NCBI GenBank assembly: GCA_009778355.1
Contig: WRJY01000159.1
Location: forward strand, 1-5,447
Length of the DNA stretch: 5,447 nt
Reading direction: 5' to 3'
Source: Desulfovibrionaceae bacterium
Lineage (GTDB): Bacteria; Pseudomonadota; Gammaproteobacteria; Burkholderiales; Burkholderiaceae_C
This document shows, piece by piece, positions 1-4,980 of this stretch (the first letter of the stretch is position 1; each line of letters starts with the position of its first letter). Under the pieces are notes generated by a model. It did no database searches and was not told the DNA's origin. It was given only the letters and a program-made list of their open reading frames with translations. The position numbers were made by a program, and so were the translations under genes.

Positions 1-158
1 TAGCGTTCTCACCCAAATGGTGAGGTCGAGCCAAGTCAAAAACCTCGGTGTTCATAAGAGGTTACGAGGGCAAATAAGCGGTCAACTGCAGTTTTTAGGT
101 TCAAAGGCTTGCCATACCCTTTCGTTTGGTTGGTGGTTGATCTTCGGTTGCCGCCGCT
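1..158. other. Non-coding flank beyond the IS110-like fragment, with two short hairpins
   Basis: No credible gene is visible here. Two short inverted repeats stand out: CTCACC/GGTGAG at 8-13 and 19-24 (5-nt loop), and AACCTC/GAGGTT at 41-46 and 58-63 (11-nt loop). A perfect 10-bp palindrome AACTGCAGTT lies at 84-93. On the minus strand this stretch follows the stop codon of the IS110-family transposase fragment, so it probably includes the 3' end region of that element, but I cannot place the element boundary. The base composition is less GC-rich than in the core genes, which fits foreign or insertion-sequence DNA. Confidence 0.45.
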
Positions 159-308
159 TCAAGCCGCTTGTGGCCTGACGCTGCGGTAACCCCTCTGGTA
201 ATCCTGCTGCTTGGCCGTCACGGCCCAGATCGTGCGCGCCATCTTGGCTGCCTGCGCCACGATCACCACGTTGGCCGCTCGTCTGACCTTCATCTGTTGC
301 AGCCACCT
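159..308 (-). pseudogene. IS110-family transposase, C-terminal remnant
   Basis: This is a minus-strand reading frame of about 48 codons ending in TGA at 159-161. It begins RWLQQMKVRRAANVV and continues through IVAQAAKMARTIWAV to a terminal RSVRPQAA. The pattern (W-L...RR...NV.VVA.A.K.AR.IWA) matches the extreme C-terminus of IS110/IS1111-type transposases. In that family the C-terminal domain carries the catalytic serine and the N-terminal part carries the DEDD nuclease; everything upstream of this tail is missing, so the product would be inactive. At its 5' side the frame runs directly into esterase-like sequence in another frame, so this is a junction and not an intact insertion. The assignment rests on recognising a short conserved tail. 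The subgroup (IS110 versus IS1111) cannot be settled from this piece. Confidence 0.6.
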
Positions 309-528
309 CTTGCGCACAAACCGGATGGCCCATCGGGTATTCGTGCCAGTCCACTCGATAGCCCAGTGCCCGCAGCGCGTTGCACGAGGCGGCGGCGTGG
401 GGCAAGGCGATCATTTCGTCCTGGCTGCCATGCGCCTGGAAGACGGGCGTGTCCTGGTTGGCGGCGCTGCGCTCGGCGGCCAAGGCGCCAGCCAGCGGCA
501 GGTAGCTGCTCATGCCGGCGATGCCGGC
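301..528 (-). pseudogene. Carboxylesterase / acyl-protein thioesterase-like hydrolase, C-terminal fragment
   Basis: The minus-strand frame encodes about 76 residues from AGIAGMSSYLPLAG to YPMGHPVCAQEVA. It matches the C-terminal part of alpha/beta-hydrolases of the phospholipase/carboxylesterase family (YpfH/EstB-like). Two of the three catalytic residues can be placed: the Asp in HGSQDEM and the His in the MGHPVC block, where the family usually has GHSV. The N-terminal two thirds, including the G-x-S-x-G nucleophile elbow, are absent. The fragment is joined upstream near 529-535 to an unrelated ORF in another frame, and downstream near 301-308 to an IS110 transposase tail. The frame stays open past 301, but the residues there no longer look like an esterase. 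It cannot encode a working hydrolase and is best read as a gene relic caught in rearranged DNA. Confidence 0.65.
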
Positions 529-833
529 AACAGCCCGCTTTCGGTCAGCTTGAGACGGTAGCGAGCTTTTTCGACACCCTGGGCTTGCAGCATGTCGGCG
601 ACGCTGTCGTACAGGCGGCCCAGTTCCTGGGCGAACGGTTTGGCAAGGTAACGCACCCAGTGCGAGCGCACTTCGGGCGGCAACCCAGCTTGCTCCAGCG
701 CGGCCAGGCAGGCTTGGTCGAGCTTGGCCGGGAAGACCGTGCGCAGATCGCCGCGGATCTTCAGCAGTCCCGCCAGCGCATCGGCCAGTTGGGCGCGCTT
801 GATCAACGGGCTGTGGGTGCTGATGGGTTGCAT
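510..833 (-). CDS. Unrecognised helical protein, probably a truncated gene
   Basis: From ATG at 833 this reads 107 codons to a TGA at 510-512; an in-frame TTG at 881 would give 123. I do not recognise the family. The sequence looks mostly alpha-helical and charged, with LIKRAQLADALAG near the start, then LPPEVRSHWVRYLAKPF and LGRLYDSVADMLQAQGVEK, and no signal peptide or membrane segment. A sigma70-like promoter (905-933) lies just upstream in the right orientation, which favours a real gene over a shadow frame. The last residues (LLPASPA) come from DNA that in another frame encodes an esterase, so the natural C-terminus is probably lost and the stop is accidental. Its 5' end diverges from gmk. 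No strong ribosome-binding site marks either start; a purine-rich AGGTGG sits about 14 nt before the ATG. It could be a relic with no function. Confidence 0.4.
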   Translation of the reverse strand: MQPISTHSPLIKRAQLADALAGLLKIRGDLRTVFPAKLDQACLAALEQAGLPPEVRSHWVRYLAKPFAQELGRLYDSVADMLQAQGVEKARYRLKLTESGLLPASPA

Positions 834-904
834 GGCAATGCTGCTGAACCACCTGCTCTTCGGACGCGCCACGCACGGCAAAGACCGGACGGTTTCAAGC
901 GACG

Positions 905-933
905 ACTATAGCGCCCGATAGAATCGCCGCCAA
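905..933 (-). promoter_or_regulatory. Sigma70-like promoter reading away from gmk
   Basis: On the minus strand TTGGCG (928-933) and TATAGT (905-910) are separated by exactly 17 bp. They match the -35 and -10 consensus at 4/6 and 5/6 positions. Transcription would begin near 898 and run into the unrecognised ORF whose candidate starts are TTG 881 and ATG 833. On the + strand the same stretch contains TAGAAT (919-924), a possible -10 for gmk, but without a convincing -35 at 17 bp. Called from consensus only. Confidence 0.45.
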
Positions 934-979
934 GCCCGCGCCGTATTTTTGGGCTGCATCGCGCGCAACATTGCTCCTC

Positions 980-1600
980 ATGGACTATCCCGGAAACCTG
1001 TTCGTCGTCGCCGCGCCCAGCGGGGCCGGCAAGTCGAGCCTGGTCAAGGCGTTGATGGAAGTGGACGCCGGGGTGCGGCCTTCGGTGTCGCACACCACGC
1101 GGGCGCCGCGCGGGCAGGAACTGCACGGGCGCGAATACCATTTCGTCGGCGACGACGTGTTCAGCGCCATGGCGGAGGCCGGCGACTTTCTGGAATGGGC
1201 CCGGGTGCATGGCCACCGTTACGGCACTTCGCGCCAGGCCATCGAGGCGCGCGTGGCCAGCGGCGGCGACGTGGTGCTGGAGATCGACTGGCAGGGCGCG
1301 CTGCAGATTCGCCGGCGCTTTGCCAACGCGGTGCTGATTTTCGTGCTGCCGCCAAGCTGGGAAGAGTTGCGCGCGCGCCTGACGCGCCGCGGCGAGGACA
1401 GCGCCAGCGCCATCGAACTGCGCCTGCGCAATGCGCGCGAGGAACTGGCGCAGGCCAGGCACTTCGACTACGTTATAATCAACGAGGTTTTCGAGCGTGC
1501 GCTGTTCGATCTCAAAGCCATCGTTCACGCCCAGCGCCTGAAGTATGCTTCCCAAGCGCGTGCGTGTGCCGATGCTTTCCGCGCCCTCGACATTCTCTGA
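980..1600 (+). CDS. gmk: Guanylate kinase (GMP kinase)
   Basis: This enzyme transfers phosphate from ATP to GMP to give GDP, an essential cytoplasmic step in making GTP, dGTP and (p)ppGpp precursors. The product is 206 aa, the usual length. The P-loop APSGAGKSS is at residues 12-20. The GMP-binding signature around SHTTRAPRGQE has Ser37 and Arg41, followed by REYHF with Tyr53. Further family landmarks are LEWARVHGHRYGT (Glu72, Tyr81), EIDWQGA (Asp103) and the LTRRGED lid region with Arg137-138. I chose ATG 980 (MDYPGNLF) because the conserved N-terminus starts there; a TTG at 971 only adds three residues. No clear Shine-Dalgarno precedes it. rpoZ follows after 28 bp, so the two are probably cotranscribed. 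In many Comamonadaceae a yicC-like gene precedes gmk; here the upstream DNA is instead a divergent patchwork of fragments. The gene itself looks intact. Confidence 0.97.
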   Translation: MDYPGNLFVVAAPSGAGKSSLVKALMEVDAGVRPSVSHTTRAPRGQELHGREYHFVGDDVFSAMAEAGDFLEWARVHGHRYGTSRQAIEARVASGGDVVLEIDWQGALQIRRRFANAVLIFVLPPSWEELRARLTRRGEDSASAIELRLRNAREELAQARHFDYVIINEVFERALFDLKAIVHAQRLKYASQARACADAFRALDIL

Positions 1601-1628
1601 CACCACCACTTTCATACCCGCCCTCGTC

Positions 1629-1829
1629 ATGGCCCGCATTACCGTCGAGGACTGCCTCGAAAAAATTCCCAACCGCTTTCAATTGGTGCTGGCCGCGACC
1701 TACCGCGCCCGCATGTTGAACCAGGGCCACGCGCCCAAGATCGAAACGCGCAACAAGGCCGGCGTCACTGCCCTGCGCGAGATCGCCGATGGCAAAGTCG
1801 GCCTGGAAATGCTCAAAAAAGTGCCCTGA
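1629..1829 (+). CDS. rpoZ: DNA-directed RNA polymerase subunit omega
   Basis: Omega is the smallest RNA polymerase subunit. It binds the beta' subunit, helps assembly, and in proteobacteria forms part of one ppGpp-binding site. The product is 66 aa and complete. It starts MARITVEDCLEKIPNRFQLVL, has the helix ATYRARMLNQG, and carries the conserved block VTALREIADGKVGLEML near the C-terminus. ATG 1629 is chosen because the omega family begins at MAR(I/V)TVEDC; the frame is open further upstream to 1545, but that extension lies inside gmk and has no family resemblance. The gene lies 28 bp after gmk and is followed by a long hairpin and then a Rho-independent terminator, so gmk-rpoZ is probably a two-gene unit. 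No strong ribosome-binding site is visible in the 28-bp gap. Its position beside spoT is the standard proteobacterial arrangement. Confidence 0.97.
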   Translation: MARITVEDCLEKIPNRFQLVLAATYRARMLNQGHAPKIETRNKAGVTALREIADGKVGLEMLKKVP

Positions 1830-1837
1830 CCGCGTCT

Positions 1838-1889
1838 GAGAGCCTGTTCAGTGTCTTTTCGCCGTCGCGCAGACACTGAGCAGGCTCTC
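1838..1889 (+). repeat. Long near-perfect inverted repeat (19-bp stem) after rpoZ
   Basis: The arms at 1838-1856 and 1871-1889 (GAGAGCCTG...GTGTCT and AGACAC...GGCTCTC) pair over 19 positions. The only exception to Watson-Crick pairing is one T-G, which is a G-U wobble in RNA; the loop is 14 nt. The repeat begins 8 bp after the rpoZ stop codon. No T-run follows on either strand, so it is not a typical intrinsic terminator; the T-tract terminator comes about 25 bp later. It may stabilise the 3' end of the gmk-rpoZ mRNA, or be a small REP- or MITE-like dispersed repeat. Confidence 0.85.
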
Positions 1890-1912
1890 TGATGCGGCCT
1901 AGCCACGGTACA

Positions 1913-1936
1913 GGCGCTCCAGGGAGCGCCTTTTTT
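1913..1936 (+). terminator. Rho-independent terminator of the gmk-rpoZ unit
   Basis: The stem GGCGCTC (1913-1919) pairs with GAGCGCC (1924-1930) around a CAGG loop and is followed at once by six T residues (1931-1936). The stem is entirely paired and mostly G/C. It ends 47 bp before the spoT start, which implies that spoT has its own promoter within 1937-1983 or depends on readthrough. That short interval holds an AT-rich TTAAAT at 1970-1975 but no properly spaced -35 that I would defend. Confidence 0.88.
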
Positions 1937-1983
1937 GTTGCATTGGCACGAAAAGAATCACTGACGCGGTTAAATTCGGGGTC

Positions 1984-4218
1984 ATGACCCCTGCGGTGTC
2001 CACTGTCGCCGAGCCTTACATGGCCGCCGCGAATGCGGCGGCGGCCAGCTTTGCCGCGCTCGAAGCCCGGCTGGACTATCTTGGCGCGGCGGATATCGAG
2101 CTGGTGCGCAAGGCCTACCGCTTTGCCGACGCCGCGCACCTGGGCCAGATGCGCGGCAACGGCGAGCCTTACATTACCCACCCCATCGCCGTCGCCGCCC
2201 AGTGCGCTGAATGGAAGCTGGACGTTCAGGCGCTGATGGCCGCCCTGTTGCACGACACGCTGGAAGACTGCGGCGTCACCAAGTCCGGCCTGTTGGAGCA
2301 GTTTGGCCTCCAGGTGGCTGAACTGGTGGACGGACTGACCAAGCTCGACAAACTGCAATTCGACACGCGCGAGGAAAACCAGGCCGAGTCGTTTCGCAAG
2401 ATGCTGCTGGCAATGGCGCGCGACGTGCGCGTCATCCTCATCAAGCTGGCCGACCGCACCCACAACATGCGCACCATGGGCGACATGCCGCGCGGCAAGT
2501 GGGGCCGCATCTCCACCGAGACGCTGGAAATCTACGCCCCCATCGCGCACCGCCTGGGCCTGAACCAGACTTACCGCGAACTGCAAGACCTGGCGTTTCG
2601 CCACCTCAAGCCCTGGCGCTACGCCGTGCTGACCAAGGCGGTCAGCCGCGCGCGCCAGCGCCGGCGCGACCTGATCCAGAAAGTGCAGCAGCAGGTGCAG
2701 GCCGCGCTGGACGACGCCGGCCTGCAAGCGCGCATCATCGGGCGCGAAAAGACGCTTTACTCCATCTACCGCAAGATGAACGACAAGCGCCTGTCCTTCG
2801 CCCAGGTCAACGACCTGTACGGTATGCGCGTGATCTTGCCCGACACCATCGGCTGCTACACCGCGCTGGGGTTGCTGCACCAGCTCTACAAGCCGGTGCC
2901 GGGGCACTTCAAGGACTACATCGCCATTCCCAAGATCAACGGCTACCAGTCGCTGCACACCACGCTGGCGGGGCCGGCGGGCGCCAACATCGAATTTCAG
3001 ATCCGCACCGAGTCCATGGACCTGGTGGCCGAGGCCGGCGTGGCCGCGCACTGGCTGTACAAGGTCAACAAGACCGGCGGCCAGGCTGACGCCGAACTGG
3101 GCACGCAATGGCTGCAATCGCTGCTCGACATCCAGCACGAAACGCGCGACGCCGCCGAGTTCTGGGAGCACATCCGCGTCGATCTGGCGCCCGACGCCGT
3201 GTACGTCTTCACGCCCAAGGGCCAGATCATGGCGCTGCCGCGCGGCGCCACCACGGTGGACTTCGCCTACGCCATCCACAGCAACGTGGGCGACCACGCC
3301 ATCGCCGCCAAGGTCAACGGCGAGCAGGTACCGCTGCGCACCGAACTGCACAACGGCGACGTGGTAGAAATCGTCACCGCCGCCGTCTCCAGCCCCAACC
3401 CGGCCTGGCTGGGCTTCGTGCGCACGGGCCGCGCGCGCTCCAGAATCCGCCACCACCTGAAGAATCTGGCGCAGGACGAGTCGCGCGAACTGGGCGAAAA
3501 ATTGCTGGCGCAGGCGCTGCGCGCCGAAGGGCTGGGCCAGCCGCCCGGCAAGGAGCCGTCCGACCATTCCATCTGGGACAAGCTGGTGCGCTTTACCGGC
3601 AGCCGCTCGCGCGACGACATGCTGAGCCACATCGGCCTGGGCAAGCGCAGCGCCAGCATGGTGGCCAAGCGCATGGTCACGCTGCTGGCGGCCGAGGGCA
3701 TCAAGCCCGACGCGCTGCTGCTCACCCGCGAGCGCTACACCGCGCACGAAAACCTGTCGCAAGGCGCGGTCATCCTTGACGGCGCCGACAACGTCTCCGT
3801 CAAATTCGCCACCTGCTGCCGCCCGATTCCAGGCGACGACGTGGTCGGTTACCTGGGCCGCGGCGAGGGGCTGGTGGTGCACGTCGAGGACTGCTCCGTC
3901 GCCCGCCGCTTGCAGCACAAGGACGCCGAGCGGTTCGTCACCGTGGCCTGGGCCGACGAGCCGGTGCGCGCCTTCGAGGCCGGCATCGTCGTCACCGTGA
4001 CCAACGGCAAGGGCGTGCTGGCGCGGGTAGCCTCGGCCATTGCCGGGGCCGAGGCCGACATTGTTTACCTGAACATGACCGAGGGCGGCGCGCAGGATGC
4101 GCTGGATTTGCGCTTCATTCTGACCGTGCGCGACCGCGCCCACCTCGACGCCGTGCTGCGCGCCCTGCGCCGCACGCATTCGGTGCTGCGCGCCGTGCGT
4201 GCCTTGCCGGCGGCCTGA
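1984..4218 (+). CDS. spoT: Bifunctional (p)ppGpp synthetase/hydrolase, SpoT/Rel type
   Basis: This cytoplasmic stringent-response enzyme hydrolyses (p)ppGpp and can make it from ATP and GDP/GTP. The 744-aa product has the full long-RSH layout. The HD hydrolase (about 45-200) keeps its metal and catalytic residues: His66 in YITHP, HDTLED at 90-95, and Asp157/Asn161 in LADRTHNMRT. The synthetase domain (about 250-360) has GREKTLYSIYRKM, NDLYGMRVI, NGYQSLHT (319-326) and IEFQIRT. TGS is about 404-465, a Cys-Cys zinc-finger-like region starts at 611-612, and a C-terminal ACT domain spans about 665-742. The motif that is RXKD in classical bifunctional enzymes reads HFKD (308-311). The retained hydrolase residues argue for SpoT rather than RelA. 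ATG 1984 is the likely start; ATG 2020 is an alternative, and GGGG just before 1984 is too close to be a normal ribosome-binding site. The stop codon directly abuts an IS5-type terminal repeat, so the original 3' flank is gone. Confidence 0.96.
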   Translation: MTPAVSTVAEPYMAAANAAAASFAALEARLDYLGAADIELVRKAYRFADAAHLGQMRGNGEPYITHPIAVAAQCAEWKLDVQALMAALLHDTLEDCGVTKSGLLEQFGLQVAELVDGLTKLDKLQFDTREENQAESFRKMLLAMARDVRVILIKLADRTHNMRTMGDMPRGKWGRISTETLEIYAPIAHRLGLNQTYRELQDLAFRHLKPWRYAVLTKAVSRARQRRRDLIQKVQQQVQAALDDAGLQARIIGREKTLYSIYRKMNDKRLSFAQVNDLYGMRVILPDTIGCYTALGLLHQLYKPVPGHFKDYIAIPKINGYQSLHTTLAGPAGANIEFQIRTESMDLVAEAGVAAHWLYKVNKTGGQADAELGTQWLQSLLDIQHETRDAAEFWEHIRVDLAPDAVYVFTPKGQIMALPRGATTVDFAYAIHSNVGDHAIAAKVNGEQVPLRTELHNGDVVEIVTAAVSSPNPAWLGFVRTGRARSRIRHHLKNLAQDESRELGEKLLAQALRAEGLGQPPGKEPSDHSIWDKLVRFTGSRSRDDMLSHIGLGKRSASMVAKRMVTLLAAEGIKPDALLLTRERYTAHENLSQGAVILDGADNVSVKFATCCRPIPGDDVVGYLGRGEGLVVHVEDCSVARRLQHKDAERFVTVAWADEPVRAFEAGIVVTVTNGKGVLARVASAIAGAEADIVYLNMTEGGAQDALDLRFILTVRDRAHLDAVLRALRRTHSVLRAVRALPAA

Positions 4219-4235
4219 GAATTTATCCGTAAATT
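4219..4235 (+). repeat. Left terminal inverted repeat of the IS5-type remnant
   Basis: GAATTTATCCGTAAATT is the inverted counterpart of the repeat at 4678-4694, differing at two positions (5 and 17). It begins immediately after the spoT stop codon and includes the TAA stop of the transposase C-terminal piece on the minus strand. Confidence 0.8.
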
Positions 4236-4628
4236 ATGTCAACGCTGAGCCGCACCTTACGAAAGGCGATGATGGCAGCGGCAAGATGGTTGAGCGCAAC
4301 AAAATTGCGTTCGAGCTTTTCATAGCGCACGAGCAGCTTGCGAAAGCGATTGAACCAGCTATGGCAAACCTCCACAACCCAGCGCCGGGCCTTCTTGTTC
4401 GGATCGCGCCGTTTGGCTTCAAGTTCCTTGCGACGATCAACAACAGCCGGTGCGCAGCACACACACAATGGCCTCGAATACCAGCCGGGCGGGTTTGGAT
4501 GGGCGCCCTGTGCCCGGCTTGCGAGCGTACTGTTTGTCCGGCGAGCGCACTGGCCGTGGAATCAGCGGCTCTACCCGTTGCCAGAATTCATCAGTGACCA
4601 CCCATGATTCGATTCGTTTGCTGGTCAA
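4223..4628 (-). pseudogene. IS5-family transposase with central deletion and frameshift
   Basis: Two pieces of one transposase are joined. The N-terminal part, from a TTG at 4628 to about 4443, reads SWVVTDEFWQRVEPLIP then GTGRPSKPARLVFEAIV and VLRTGC, the usual opening of IS5-group transposases. The C-terminal part, in a different frame from about 4436 to the stop at 4223-4225, reads RRKELEAKRRDPNKKARRWV, then EVCHSWFNRFRKLLVRYEK, and ends in VDIIYG, the usual end with the helix bearing the catalytic Glu region. Roughly the central half, with the first DDE aspartates, is missing, and a TGA follows the join in the N-terminal frame. No single product can contain both pieces, so the element cannot transpose by itself. 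The TTG start may be a decayed ATG; an in-frame stop lies four codons upstream. Confidence 0.85.
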
Positions 4629-4677
4629 GATGTTGTTCCGTCACCGCGCACAATGCGGCTCGGATCGATATTGCGTC

Positions 4678-4694
4678 TATTTACGGATACATTC
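4678..4694 (-). repeat. Right terminal inverted repeat of the IS5-type remnant
   Basis: On the minus strand this reads GAATGTATCCGTAAATA, matching the left repeat (4219-4235) at 15 of 17 positions. It lies about 50 bp upstream of the transposase start, as expected for the left end of an IS5-family element relative to its gene. Confidence 0.8.
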
Positions 4695-4705
4695 CAAGTG
4701 CCATT

Positions 4706-4718
4706 CGGTTCAGAACCG
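4706..4718. repeat. Short palindrome CGGTTC-A-GAACCG
   Basis: This is a perfect 6-bp inverted repeat around one central base, between the IS5 remnant and the tRNA gene. A one-base centre makes an RNA hairpin poor, so a protein-binding site or chance are both possible. No function is assigned. Confidence 0.35.
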
Positions 4719-4745
4719 TCTTGTCGATGCCGTGGGCAAGATCGG

Positions 4746-4771
4746 AGGAAAGGAAGCAGCGTAATCGCTGC
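4746..4771 (-). terminator. Possible intrinsic terminator downstream of tRNA-Ser
   Basis: On the minus strand, 17 nt past the tRNA 3' end, GCAGCG pairs with CGCTGC around an ATTA loop (stem 4756-4771). It is followed by the pyrimidine tract TTCCTTTCCT (4755-4746). The stem is perfect but only 6 bp and the T-tract is interrupted by C, so termination strength is uncertain. On the + strand no T-run follows the stem. Confidence 0.45.
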
Positions 4772-4788
4772 CAAAATTTCCCAACCTT

Positions 4789-4879
4789 TGGCGGAGAAGG
4801 AGGGATTCGAACCCTCGATACGGTGAAACCGTATACCGGATTTCGAGTCCGGCGCATTCGACCACTCTGCCACTTCTCC
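4789..4879 (-). tRNA. tRNA-Ser(CGA)
   Basis: This 91-nt minus-strand tRNA includes an encoded CCA (4789-4791). The acceptor stem GGAGAAG (4879-4873) pairs with CTTCTCC (4799-4793), with discriminator G at 4792. The anticodon stem CCGGA/TCCGG encloses the loop CTCGAAA, giving anticodon CGA at 4845-4843, which reads the serine codon UCG. The long variable arm (TACGG/CCGTA with a 5-nt loop, 4833-4819) is the class II hallmark of tRNA-Ser. The T arm GAGGG-TTCGAAT-CCCTC is at 4816-4800. All stems pair fully, so the gene looks functional. It sits between two decayed insertion sequences and converges with spoT. Confidence 0.97.
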
Positions 4880-4902
4880 GCGACGGATGCCGAAAACCAT
4901 AA

Positions 4903-4908
4903 ATTTTA
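4903..4908 (-). promoter_or_regulatory. Likely -10 box of the tRNA-Ser promoter
   Basis: TAAAAT on the minus strand (5/6 to TATAAT) would place the start site near 4896, about 17 nt before the mature tRNA 5' end, which is a normal leader length. No good -35 is seen: the hexamer 17 bp upstream is GCGTTC. The box sits in the short gap between the tRNA and the IS66 remnant, so the promoter was probably retained when that element arrived. Confidence 0.45.
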
Positions 4909-4980
4909 GCAGGAACCGAAAGATCGAACGCGGCTCGCCTGCACTCGTCAGCCTCCGCGCAAGTAGACCCTGCCTGTTGG

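Larger units (their letters stand above)
4219..4694 (-). mobile_element. IS5-family element remnant, internally deleted, both ends retained
   Basis: The remnant is bounded by 17-bp terminal inverted repeats (4219-4235 and 4678-4694) that match at 15 of 17 positions. Between them lie the N-terminal and C-terminal parts of an IS5-type DDE transposase on the minus strand, with the middle missing. At 476 bp it is well short of a typical IS5-family element (roughly 0.8-1.2 kb, family knowledge). Its left end begins at the base after the spoT TGA. I see no target-site duplication: the flanks read CCTGA on the left and CAAGT on the right. With intact ends and no functional transposase it has the form of a non-autonomous, MITE-like derivative that could be mobilised only by a full-length relative elsewhere. 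Confidence 0.8.

Noticed and set aside
82..876. A 264-codon minus-strand frame read as one protein
   Set aside because: Only residues encoded by about 528-301 resemble a protein family (esterase). The parts before and after are out-of-frame readings of the unrecognised ORF and the IS110 tail.
1545..1628. An upstream ATG extending rpoZ by 28 codons
   Set aside because: The extension lies inside the gmk 3' end and has no omega-family similarity; the family starts at ATG 1629.
803..1672. A 289-codon minus-strand frame across gmk
   Set aside because: It overlaps intact gmk and has no recognisable domain; same antisense effect.
1813..4179. A 788-codon open frame on the minus strand opposite spoT
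   Set aside because: It is the antisense shadow of a high-GC gene with strong third-position bias. The translation is low-complexity, rich in Val, Gly, Ala, Gln and His, with no domain, while the + strand encodes a complete SpoT.
4199..4607. Plus-strand frames across the IS5 remnant
   Set aside because: They are shadows of the minus-strand transposase pieces, which carry the clear family motifs.
4789..4879. tRNA-Ser as an attachment site for an integrated element
   Set aside because: I found no second copy of the tRNA 3' end in the window and no integrase gene, so there is no evidence for att-site duplication.
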